A stretch of 64,000 nt of DNA, taken from an uncultured Alphaproteobacteria bacterium. GTDB lineage: Bacteria > Pseudomonadota > Alphaproteobacteria > UBA6615. The DNA lies in contig CALSML010000003.1 of the NCBI GenBank assembly GCA_943787445.1, positions 40,256 through 104,255 of the forward strand, in the 5' to 3' direction. Position numbers and translations under genes: made by a program. Shown here in pieces: positions 30,386-39,746 of the stretch; position 1 is the stretch's first letter, and every line of letters begins with the position of its first letter. The notes beneath the pieces were generated by a model that saw nothing but the letters and a program-made list of their open reading frames with translations, searched no databases and had not been told where the DNA came from.

Positions 30386-30405
30386 ACTTTTTCGGGAGAT
30401 ATTGG

Positions 30406-32495
30406 ATGGAAACGATTGCTGTCGATACCACGCACCAAACCCTCAGTGAATTACTCACGCAGGCACGTGAAGCCATGCGGGGCGGTCGGTATGGAGAGGT
30501 CGAACAAACCTGCGAAACCATTGTCGAGGATCATCCCGGGCAACCCGATGCCTGATTCCTTCTGGGTGTTGCCGCGCTGCGAAACGGCAAAATAGACATC
30601 GCCGCTCCCCATTTGCAGCGCGCCGTTGATATGCGGCGCGGATACGCCCCCTATCGCCTGGCACTCGGACAGGCGTTGCTGCAAACGGGCGAACCCGCGA
30701 CAGCGCTCATCCATTTCGAGGATGCACAGATACTCAACCCCCTGTCACATGAGGCCGCCTTCGGACGTGTGCGGGCGCTTCAGCAACTCGAACAAGGAGT
30801 GGACGCGCTCGCAACTCAGAAACATGCACTGGCCCTGTTGCGGCGACATATCGCAGAACGTGCCTGCCAATGGATCGTTGAACGGTCCATGCGTTTTTCA
30901 ATTTTCATCACAGCTCTGCCCGGCAGTTACCAGAAACGTGAACTCAAAATCGCGATGCAACTGGCACATCGCTTCGAGACACGGGGCGACACCGCTCGCG
31001 CCTACGAAGGCTATATGCGGGCTCACAAAAGTCAGCCTGATGCATCTGCCCCCTGCACGCGTTGGGACGGATCGCCTTTGAATCCGAAAACTATCTGCTG
31101 TCATGCGAACATCTGGAAGCAGCGCGCCTGCAATCGCCGGAAGATAGGGATATTCAGCGTGATCTGGTACGCACACTCAGTCGCATGGCACGACATGACG
31201 AAGCGTTGGACTTTCTTGAGGAATGCCACCATCAGATGCCCGATGCCGTTGCCCCCCTGCTTACACTTGGCTGGGCGCGCTACCGCGCGGGTCAGAGCCA
31301 GCGAGCCATTGCAGATTTTGATACTGTTCTGGAACAAATTCCGGCATCAGTCGAAGCCCACTACGGTCGTGCCCGAGCCCTTGTTGACGCGGGCCAGGCT
31401 AGCGAAGCCAAACTCTGGTTCCGACGCACCCTTTCGCTGCTTCCCGATCATGCCGGTGCCTTGCGGGAACTGGCCAACCTGAAGGAACTGACCCCGGCTG
31501 ATCCCGCATTCGCTCCACTTCAGAATACGCTTGCAGACAAGACCGTTCCTGCCGCACGGCGCAGCGTCCTGCACATGTCTGCCAGCGCCGCACACAACAA
31601 CTGCAAATCCCATATTGAAGGCTTCGAGTACTTCCGGCGCGGCAACCTCCTGAAAGACGTGGTCTTCGACATTCACGCCTATACCGCGTTTGTGGATTCA
31701 CTCTCCGAAACCTTCAACACGGCCTATTTCGAGAACACACACGACTGGGGCTCGGCCTCGGACACTCCGATCTTTGTCCTCGGCATGCCACGATCAGGAA
31801 CCTCGCTGGTCGAACAGATTTTGGCCAGTCACAGTCGGGTCCACGGATCGGGCGAACGTGAAGACATGATGCAACTCGCAGACCAACTGCCCGAAGAGTT
31901 GAATGATGTGCGTGCCTTCCCATCCTGCATGACCAGCATGACGGCTGACGTAACCGCGAAGATCGCCGCTGTCTACCTGCGAAAACTGAGTTGGGCGAAC
32001 CCAAAGGCCAGTCGCATCGTCGACAAGATGCCCGGTAATTTTAACCATATCGGCCTGATCACAACACTCTTCCCCAAAGCACGGATCATCCATTGCGTAC
32101 GTGACCCGCGTGACCCCTGTCTTTCCATTTATTTCGGTGATTTTGCCGGCAGCCATCACTATTCCTATGATCTCAACAAACTTGGTCGCTATCATCGCGA
32201 ATACGCGCGGATGATGACCCACTGGCACGGCGTCCTGCCCGGGCGAATTCTGAATATTTACTATGAAGACATGGTCGAGGACCACGAAACCCTGTCGCGA
32301 ACTATGATCGAATTCTGCGGCCTGAACTGGGAACCGGCCTACCTTGAGTTTCACAAGACCCGGCGCAATGTGCGAACCCGAAGCAATGCGCAGGTTCGTC
32401 AGCCCATCTATCGGTCATCACTGGGGCGCTGGAAGTCCTATGAAGAACAACTCCAGCCGTTATTTCACGGACTGGACGGTCGTCCGCCGGCCTGA
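30406..32495 (+). CDS. TPR-repeat sulfotransferase family protein, interrupted by in-frame TGA (30553-30555) and a -1 frameshift near 31049
   Basis: METIAVDTTHQTLSELLTQAREAMRGGRYGEVEQTCETIVEDHPGQPDA*FLLGVAALRNGKIDIAAPHLQRAV...; later PIFVLGMPRSGTSLVEQILASHSRVHG (PAPS-binding) ...IIHCVRDPRDPCLSIYFGDF. Confidence 0.8.
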
Positions 32496-32497
32496 GA

Positions 32498-33376
32498 TCA
32501 ATCGTTTGCGAGCAAGTGAATGAGGCTGGACGTGTCCCAGCGTGTCCCGCCACGCGCCTGCACCTGTGCATAGAACTGATCGATCAGAGCTGTTGTCGGG
32601 AGGCGCGCCTTGTTGCCCTCGGCTTCCGCAAGGCAAATACCCAGATCCTTACGCATCCAGTCGACGGCGAACCCGAAGTCGAATTTTCCTACAACCATGG
32701 TTTGCCAGCGGTTTTCCATTTGCCAGCTCTGGGCTGCGCCCTTGGAAATGGTTCCGATGACCTTTTCCATGTCCAGGCCGGCTTTCATGCCGAAATTCAC
32801 GGCTTCCGAAAGACCCTGTACAACACCGGCGATACAAATCTGATTAACCATTTTCGCCAGTTGACCGGATCCTGCCGGCCCGATCAGCGTGCAGGCCTGT
32901 GAATAGGCATCAATTACAGGTGCAGCACGCATGAAGATCTCGTCCTCCCCCCCGACCATGACCGTCAGAACGCCATTCTCGGCACCGGCCTGACCACCGG
33001 AAACCGGCGCATCGAGGAAACCGATCCCGGCATCCGTGCAAATCCGGGAGAGTTCACGCGCCAGGTCAGCAGACGCAGTGGTGTGATCAACCAGAATGGA
33101 GCCCTTCGACATCCCCGCAAGAACACCGTTGTCACCCATGACAACACTGCGCACATCGTCATCATTGCCTACACAGACAAAGACCACATCACAGCCTTCG
33201 GCCGCCTCGCGCGGACTCGCACAAGATGTGCCCCCGTGTTTGCCAGCCCATTTTTCTGCCTTGGCGGATGTTCGGTTGAACACAGAGACCTCGTGTCCCG
33301 CCTTACGCAGATATCCGGCCATCGGATAGCCCATGACGCCCAGACCAATGAATGCTGTTTTGAGTGTGTCAGCCAT
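32498..33376 (-). CDS. NAD(P)-dependent 3-hydroxyisobutyrate dehydrogenase/2-hydroxy-3-oxopropionate reductase family
   Basis: MADTLKTAFIGLGVMGYPMAGYLRKAGHEVSVFNRT...DAPVSGGQAGAENGVLTVMVGG. Confidence 0.88.
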   Translation of the reverse strand: MADTLKTAFIGLGVMGYPMAGYLRKAGHEVSVFNRTSAKAEKWAGKHGGTSCASPREAAEGCDVVFVCVGNDDDVRSVVMGDNGVLAGMSKGSILVDHTTASADLARELSRICTDAGIGFLDAPVSGGQAGAENGVLTVMVGGEDEIFMRAAPVIDAYSQACTLIGPAGSGQLAKMVNQICIAGVVQGLSEAVNFGMKAGLDMEKVIGTISKGAAQSWQMENRWQTMVVGKFDFGFAVDWMRKDLGICLAEAEGNKARLPTTALIDQFYAQVQARGGTRWDTSSLIHLLAND

Positions 33377-33396
33377 GAACTCTACTCCTGATATTC

Positions 33397-34197
33397 CTAC
33401 GCACCCTCGTGATCGATGATCGCGCATATATTGTGCCACATCTCGGAACTTTCGGCCGTCAGCAGATTTCCGTCCGGATTGGCAAAATCATATTGTCCGC
33501 CATCGAGCAGAGCGCTGTGCCCCCCGGCCTCGGTCACCAGAAAACTGCCGGCGACGTGATCCCAGGGCAGAAGTTTCGTATAGGCCGAAAAGGCCCGCTC
33601 ACCCGACAGAATCAGGACATATTCATGACCGGCGCAGTTCGGCCGATAGACATCTGCGATCACATCGGGGCGTTGTTCAGCGCGCGCAAACAGATGTCGC
33701 GCAGCGGTTCCGGCAATGTCACCCTGATGATCGCCCTCACTCAGGCGTACGGGTGCCCCATCAAACAGAACGCCATCCCCACGTGATCCCATGACCGTCG
33801 TGCCGTTCACCGGTTCATAGATCCAGCCGCCAACAACCTCTCCCCGCGAGACGAGTGAGACCATGACGGCAAAGGTCGGGCGGCCATTGGCAAAATTCCA
33901 GGTTCCGTCGATCGGATCAATGATCCAGACCGGATCATCCCCAGCCAGTCGCGCAAATACGCTCTTGTCCGCAAAAACCGCCTCCTCCCCAACCACAATG
34001 CTTCCGGGAAGCAAGTCGGGAAGACGCGCGGTCAGCCATTTCTCTGTTTCGATATCCGCAATGGTGACAAGTTCACCGCCATCCTTCTCGTTGACCTCAC
34101 CCTCCTGCAGCGACTGGAATCGTGGCAGCACGATCTCGGCGGCTGCGGTCTTCATCAACGACATGACCCGGTCCGGATCGACTACCACACGGCTCAT
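33397..34197 (-). CDS. Inositol monophosphatase family protein
   Basis: VVGEEAVFAD...VWIIDPIDGTWNFANGRPTFAVMVSLV...LPWDHVAGSFLVTEAGG. Confidence 0.88.
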   Translation of the reverse strand: MSRVVVDPDRVMSLMKTAAAEIVLPRFQSLQEGEVNEKDGGELVTIADIETEKWLTARLPDLLPGSIVVGEEAVFADKSVFARLAGDDPVWIIDPIDGTWNFANGRPTFAVMVSLVSRGEVVGGWIYEPVNGTTVMGSRGDGVLFDGAPVRLSEGDHQGDIAGTAARHLFARAEQRPDVIADVYRPNCAGHEYVLILSGERAFSAYTKLLPWDHVAGSFLVTEAGGHSALLDGGQYDFANPDGNLLTAESSEMWHNICAIIDHEGA

Positions 34198-35549
34198 CCG
34201 ACATTTTCCTCGGCGGCCTGTTGTTTGCGAAAACGCGCTATATCCCGGGGTGTAAGACGGACTTTCAGTCGGCTCTTCATGCCATCATCATTCCGATCAA
34301 GAACGTCGCCCTTCTCATAAAGCCAGGCCATGGTCGCACCATCACTCAGGGCAACCTCCACATCTGCCACCGTGTCTGTTTCGGCCAGTTTCGCGTCGAT
34401 CATGTCCAGCAACATATCGCAACCGCTCCCATCCAGTGCTGAGACGGAAATGAGGTCCGCGGTTCGATCCGCCCGTGCGTCCAGCGCTGCTTGCTCGTCC
34501 GGAGCCAGAAGATCGGTCTTGTTCAGAATTTCGATCCGGGCCGGCATTTTGCGATCATCATCTTCATCACCGGCTTCGCGTTCCCGCAGCAGGTTTTTCA
34601 GAATGGTTTCAACATCCTGACGCTGGGCTTCGGTGTCCGGATCCGCACAATCGCGCACATGCAACACGATATCCGCGGCCACCACCTCTTCCAGGGTCGC
34701 CCGGAATGCCGCGACCAGATCGTGGGGCAATTCGGAAATGAACCCGACCGTGTCGGAGAAAATGACCTTGCGGCCAGACGGAAGTTCCAGGCTCCGCATT
34801 GTGGGATCGAGTGTGGCAAACAGCATGTCTTCGGCGAAGACGTCAGCCCGTGTAAGCCGGTTGAAAAGTGTCGACTTGCCCGCATTGGTGTAACCGACCA
34901 GCGCAATCAGCGGATACGGCACCCGCTCGCGTGCCTTGCGATGCAGGCCACGTGTCCGGCGCACCTGATTGAGGTCCTTCTTCAGCCGGATAATCCGGTC
35001 GTCGATCATGCGACGGTCGAGTTCGATCTGGCTTTCACCCGGACCGCCAACGAAACCGAAACCGCCGCGCTGGCGTTCGAGATGGGTCCAGGACCGCACG
35101 AGCCGGCTTCGTTGGTAAGTCAACGCGGCCAGTTCCACCTGTAGTTGCCCCTCGCGGGTCCGGGCGCGTTCTCCGAAGATCTCCAGAATCAGACCAGTGC
35201 GATCAATGACCTTGCAGGACCACGCACGTTCGAGGTTTCGTTGCTGGACCGGAGATAAGGGGCCGCCGACGATCACGAGATCGGCCTCTTCGGCCTCGAT
35301 ACGATCATGCACCTCCGACACCACGCCCTCACCGAACAGGGTCGCGGGTCGCGGCCGGTTCAGTGATATGGCCCGGCTGCTGACGATATCGAGGGAAATG
35401 GCACGTGCCAGCCCCTCGGTTTCTTTGAGCAGAACTGCCGGGTCGCGGTCAGCGCTTCCCGTGCCCCGATCCCGAAGGACAGGCTGCAACACAATTGTCC
35501 GCGTCGGATCGTCCCCAACTCGCGTGGAATGATGTTTATCCTGACCCAA
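34194..35549 (-). CDS. hflX: Ribosome-associated GTPase HflX
   Basis: GGPGESQIELDRRMIDDRIIRLKKDL...ALVGYTNAGKSTLFNRLT...FSDTVGFISELPHDLVAAFRATLEEV. Confidence 0.95.
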   Translation of the reverse strand: MGQDKHHSTRVGDDPTRTIVLQPVLRDRGTGSADRDPAVLLKETEGLARAISLDIVSSRAISLNRPRPATLFGEGVVSEVHDRIEAEEADLVIVGGPLSPVQQRNLERAWSCKVIDRTGLILEIFGERARTREGQLQVELAALTYQRSRLVRSWTHLERQRGGFGFVGGPGESQIELDRRMIDDRIIRLKKDLNQVRRTRGLHRKARERVPYPLIALVGYTNAGKSTLFNRLTRADVFAEDMLFATLDPTMRSLELPSGRKVIFSDTVGFISELPHDLVAAFRATLEEVVAADIVLHVRDCADPDTEAQRQDVETILKNLLREREAGDEDDDRKMPARIEILNKTDLLAPDEQAALDARADRTADLISVSALDGSGCDMLLDMIDAKLAETDTVADVEVALSDGATMAWLYEKGDVLDRNDDGMKSRLKVRLTPRDIARFRKQQAAEENVG

Positions 35550-35558
35550 GACGAAGCG

Positions 35559-35831
35559 TTACTCAGCTGCTTCGGTCTCTGCGTCGTCATCGTCATCCAT
35601 TTCCGGTTCGAACAACTGAACTGGCATCGATGGCATGACTGTCGAGATTGCGTGTTTGTAAACCAGCTGCGAATGGGCATCGCGGCGCAGCAGGACGCAG
35701 AAGCTGTCAAACCACGTCACCACACCTTGCAGCTTCACACCGTTGACGAGGAAAACCGTTACCGGAGTTTTGTTCTTGCGAATGTTGTTCAGGAAGACAT
35801 CCTGGACATTCTGTGACCGTTCTGCAGCCAT
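35559..35831 (-). CDS. hfq: RNA chaperone Hfq
   Basis: [67 protein letters not shown]. Confidence 0.97.
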   Translation of the reverse strand: MAAERSQNVQDVFLNNIRKNKTPVTVFLVNGVKLQGVVTWFDSFCVLLRRDAHSQLVYKHAISTVMPSMPVQLFEPEMDDDDDAETEAAE

Positions 35832-36003
35832 CTTATTACCTCAGCTTTGTTCTTGTGTTGGTTGTAATATGCGCTGTTCAGGTTAAATGACCACCTGCCA
35901 TTAAACATGGCCGACATGACGATCATTCTCATCATACATAGGTTAGGACTGAACGGCGGAATTTCCAGTCCAATCGCTTGAAATTGTTTGTTAATTTCGC
36001 GCG

Positions 36004-36867
36004 TCAGCCGATTTTTGAAAAATCCGACATGTATTGCACATACCGGCTATGCAGCGCGGTGCTCAAGGAGCCCGGTTTGCCATTGGCAATGACCCGATCG
36101 TCGATCCGGGTAACCGGTGTCACGAAATGGGAGGAATTGCTCATGAAGGCTTCACACGCGTTGCAGGCCTCCTCCACCGAGAAACTCCGTTCCTCGAAGG
36201 GAATTCCCAGCTCCTGGGCCAGTTCCACAATGGCCTGCCGGGTTATGCCCCGCAGGATATCGTGATCAGCCGCACGGGTGATCAGCACCCCGTCCCCGGA
36301 AATGATCCAGGCATTCGATGATGTACCTTCGGTGATCAGGCCAGCGCCGTCCACCAACCACGCTTCGTAGACATTGGCCTCGGCAGCGGCCTGTTTGCCG
36401 AGCACATTGGGCAGAAGCGCGACGGACTTGATGTCACGGCGCGCCCAGCGAATATCCTCAAGCGTGATCACCCCGACACCCTGCTCGCGCATGTCATCGG
36501 GAAATTCCGGGACAGACCGGAGGGTCATCACCAGGGATGAGCACACATCGGCAGGGAACTTGTGGTCCCGCGGTGCCACACCCCGGGTCACCTGAATGTA
36601 CAAAAGCCCAGTCGCAAACCGGTTGCGTCGCACGATTTCATGCATCGCGACCTTCAGGGCGGACCGGTGCATGGGCCACGCCATTTGCAGTTCGACAAGC
36701 GAGTGGCCCAATCGGTCAAGATGGGGATCGGCATCGATCAGTCTGTTACGAAACAGATGCACGACCTCATAGACGCCATCAGCGAACTGATAGCCCCGGT
36801 CCTCCACATGGACAGCCGCATCGCGGTGATCGACATAGCGTCCGTTAACGTAAGCAATGCGCGGCAC
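36004..36867 (-). CDS. D-amino-acid transaminase (class IV PLP)
   Basis: MPRIAYVNGRYVDHRDAAVHVEDRGYQFADGVYEVV...YIQVTRGVAPRDHKFP...EAWLVDGAGLITEGTSSNAWII. Confidence 0.9.
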   Translation of the reverse strand: MPRIAYVNGRYVDHRDAAVHVEDRGYQFADGVYEVVHLFRNRLIDADPHLDRLGHSLVELQMAWPMHRSALKVAMHEIVRRNRFATGLLYIQVTRGVAPRDHKFPADVCSSLVMTLRSVPEFPDDMREQGVGVITLEDIRWARRDIKSVALLPNVLGKQAAAEANVYEAWLVDGAGLITEGTSSNAWIISGDGVLITRAADHDILRGITRQAIVELAQELGIPFEERSFSVEEACNACEAFMSNSSHFVTPVTRIDDRVIANGKPGSLSTALHSRYVQYMSDFSKIG

Positions 36868-36900
36868 GACGACCTCCGAAACTGCCCGGGCAGTTCACCT

Positions 36901-38277
36901 CTAGAAAAACTCGAGCCGCACGGCGAACATCCGTTCGACCTTGCGCACCGCTTCCTTGGTGGCAAACAAAATCACGGTGTCACCCACATTGATCACCGAA
37001 TCCTTGTCCACCATCAGGACCTTATCGTCGCGAACAATCGAAGCTACGATGACCCCGGCGGGAAGCTTTGCGTCCTTGATCGGCTTGCCAACCAGATTTG
37101 AGGTTTCCAGCGCCTCGGCCTCGATCACCTCACCGAAATTCTCGCCAATCGAATGCACCGAGCGAATTTTGCCACGGCGGATCACCTGCAGGATGGTGGA
37201 CACCGTGATCACCCGTGGATTCACCACCACATCGATACCCAAAGGTGCCAGCAACGGGTTGTAGGTGTTGCTGTTAACTAGAGTCACCGCGCGTTCCGCT
37301 CCATAACGCTTGGCGAGCAGCGACGCCAGAATGTTGACCTCATCGTCATTGGTCACGGCGACGACGGTGCTGGTCTTGCTGATATTGGCTTCTTCAAGAA
37401 TATCGGGATCGAGCGCATCGCCGTTGATGACTGTCGTTTTCGACAGCACCTGCGCCACTTCAAGGGCGCGGGTCTTGTCCAGCTCGATCAGCCGGGCCGA
37501 CACACCCGAGAAATGCTCTTCGATGTCCTTGGCCAGGCTTTCCCCGATATTGCCGCCACCTATGATCACCACCCGACGGGCTTCGGGTTCATCATGACCG
37601 AACGCCGCCATGGCTCGCGGCACATGCTCTCCGTCGATGACGATATAGACTTCATCATTGACCTCGAGATGATCATCCCCGGTCGGCACGATGGGCTTGC
37701 CGCCACGGATGATCCCGATGATCGAAAGACGCAAGTCGGGAAACAGCGTGGTGAGCTGACGCAGCGGCGTGTCGAGAATGGGGCAGTTTTCCTCGCACCG
37801 CACGCCGATCAGCCGCAGCCGGTTTTCGGCCAGCGGGATCATCTCGAAAGATCCCGGTACCGTGAAACGCCGCCCGATGGCGCGCGCGACCTCGATTTCA
37901 GGTGAAATGATCACATCGATGGGCAGATGGTCACGCGAGAACAGATCCGCCCAGATAGGATTTCGATAACTCTGATCGCGCACCCGGGCAATCTTCATTG
38001 GCACATCGAAAAGCGAATGGGCAACCTGACAGGCCACCATATTCACTTCATCAGCAAAGGTGACGGCCACGATCATGTCGGCGTCACGGGCGCCCGCAGC
38101 TTCCAGAACATCAGGATGTGAGGCAAAGCCCACCATGGTTGTGACATCCAGCGTGTCCCGTATCCGACGAATCAGATCCGGGCTCTGGTCGATCACCGTT
38201 ACATCGACGCGTTCGGCTGCAAGCTCGCGCGCAATACTTGAGCCAACCTGGCCACCGCCACAAATTATCGCCTTCAT
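36901..38277 (-). CDS. trkA: Trk system potassium transporter subunit TrkA
   Basis: MKAIICGGGQVGSSIARELAAERVDVTVIDQSPDLIRRI... two Rossmann/TrkA-C modules. Confidence 0.93.
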   Translation of the reverse strand: MKAIICGGGQVGSSIARELAAERVDVTVIDQSPDLIRRIRDTLDVTTMVGFASHPDVLEAAGARDADMIVAVTFADEVNMVACQVAHSLFDVPMKIARVRDQSYRNPIWADLFSRDHLPIDVIISPEIEVARAIGRRFTVPGSFEMIPLAENRLRLIGVRCEENCPILDTPLRQLTTLFPDLRLSIIGIIRGGKPIVPTGDDHLEVNDEVYIVIDGEHVPRAMAAFGHDEPEARRVVIIGGGNIGESLAKDIEEHFSGVSARLIELDKTRALEVAQVLSKTTVINGDALDPDILEEANISKTSTVVAVTNDDEVNILASLLAKRYGAERAVTLVNSNTYNPLLAPLGIDVVVNPRVITVSTILQVIRRGKIRSVHSIGENFGEVIEAEALETSNLVGKPIKDAKLPAGVIVASIVRDDKVLMVDKDSVINVGDTVILFATKEAVRKVERMFAVRLEFF

Positions 38278-38341
38278 GAGAAAATCCCGGGTTGCGAACA
38301 AGCGCTCGAATTATTGTCGGACAGGCACATGAACGTCTGAA

Positions 38342-39742
38342 CTATTCCGAATTCCGAATGGTCGGCCCCTGCACCCCAAGCGACTTAAGTTTGCGGTGTA
38401 AGGCCGAACGTTCCATACCAACAAAAGTGGCGGTTTTGGAGATATTACCACTGAACCGGTTGACCTGCGCTTCGAGATATTGCCGCTCGAATTCTTCCCG
38501 TGCATCCCGCAGGGACAGGGTCAGAAACTCCGTCTGTTCCGCCCCGAGCAAGGCCCGCGGCGCTTTCCCGATCAATTCCGGGGGCAGCATATCCGCACGG
38601 ATCGGCTGGCTGGGGTCCGCCGGCGCCATAATCAGCAACCATTCGATGACATTACGCAGCTGCCGGACATTTCCCGGCCAGTCGTGGGATTGCAGGGCCG
38701 TCATGGCATCAGGCCCGATACGGCGTATCGGCATGCCGCCGGTTTCGGCCGCACGACGCATGAAATGTTCCGCCAGTTTCGGGATGTCATCACGCCGGTC
38801 TGCCAAATCGGGAACCTCCAGCGGCACCACATTCAGACGGTAGAACAGATCCTCCCGGAACCGTCCGGCGACAATCTCATCCTTCAGATCACGCGTGCTT
38901 GTTGCGACGACGCGCACATCGACCTCGATCTTGCGGTTGCCGCCCACCTGCTCAAAGGTCTGTTCCTGCAGGACCCGCACGATCTTGCCCTGGGTCTCGA
39001 TCGGCATATCGCCGATTTCGTCGAACACCAGGGTGCCATTATGGGCCTGCTCGAACAGACCGATCTTGCGGCCCTCCTGATCGGATGCACGTGCTGCCTC
39101 AACTCCGAACAGCTCGGATTCCATCCGCTCGGGCGCCATCGCCGCACAATTGACGATGACAAACGGCTGATCGGCCCGGCGCGACTGTGCATGAAGCATG
39201 CGCGCGGCCACTTCCTTCCCGGAGCCCGCCGCACCATGGATCAGAACCCGGCTGCCCGTCGGCGCCACCTTGTCGACCGTCTGACGCAACTGACTGATCG
39301 TCGCCCCGTCACCGACCAGCTCGGTCTCCGGTCCGGCACGGAGGCGTAATTCCCTGTTTTCGCGCCGTAGTCGCGAAGCTTCGATCGCTCGACTGACGAT
39401 CAGGATCAGCCGATCGGTCTTGAAGGGCTTTTCAATATAGTCATAGGCACCGACCTTGATCGCCTGCACTGCCGTCTCGATGGACCCGTGCCCGCTGATC
39501 ATCACCACCGGTACTTCCGGGTGCTCACGCTGGATAATGTGCAGAAGCTCCATACCGTCGAGACGGCTGCCTTCCAGCCAGATATCCAGGATGATCAGGC
39601 TCGGGCGCCGCGCCGCAATCGCGTCGATAGCATCTTCGGCACTGCCCGCCTGGCGGGTTTCATAGCCTTCGTCTTCGAGAATACCGGCTATCAGGGTCCG
39701 GATATCGTCTTCATCGTCGACAATGATAATATCTTCAGCCAT
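38342..39742 (-). CDS. ntrX: Sigma-54-dependent nitrogen response regulator NtrX
   Basis: MAEDIIIVDDEDDIRTLIAGILEDEGYETRQAGSAEDA...; AAA+ domain; adjacent to ntrY. Confidence 0.93.
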   Translation of the reverse strand: MAEDIIIVDDEDDIRTLIAGILEDEGYETRQAGSAEDAIDAIAARRPSLIILDIWLEGSRLDGMELLHIIQREHPEVPVVMISGHGSIETAVQAIKVGAYDYIEKPFKTDRLILIVSRAIEASRLRRENRELRLRAGPETELVGDGATISQLRQTVDKVAPTGSRVLIHGAAGSGKEVAARMLHAQSRRADQPFVIVNCAAMAPERMESELFGVEAARASDQEGRKIGLFEQAHNGTLVFDEIGDMPIETQGKIVRVLQEQTFEQVGGNRKIEVDVRVVATSTRDLKDEIVAGRFREDLFYRLNVVPLEVPDLADRRDDIPKLAEHFMRRAAETGGMPIRRIGPDAMTALQSHDWPGNVRQLRNVIEWLLIMAPADPSQPIRADMLPPELIGKAPRALLGAEQTEFLTLSLRDAREEFERQYLEAQVNRFSGNISKTATFVGMERSALHRKLKSLGVQGPTIRNSE

Positions 39743-39746
39743 GTCT

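Noticed and set aside
30553-30555. TGA as possible selenocysteine or recoded Trp
   Set aside because: No SECIS-like context evident, neighbouring genes use TGA as normal stops, and indels/errors are frequent in this window.
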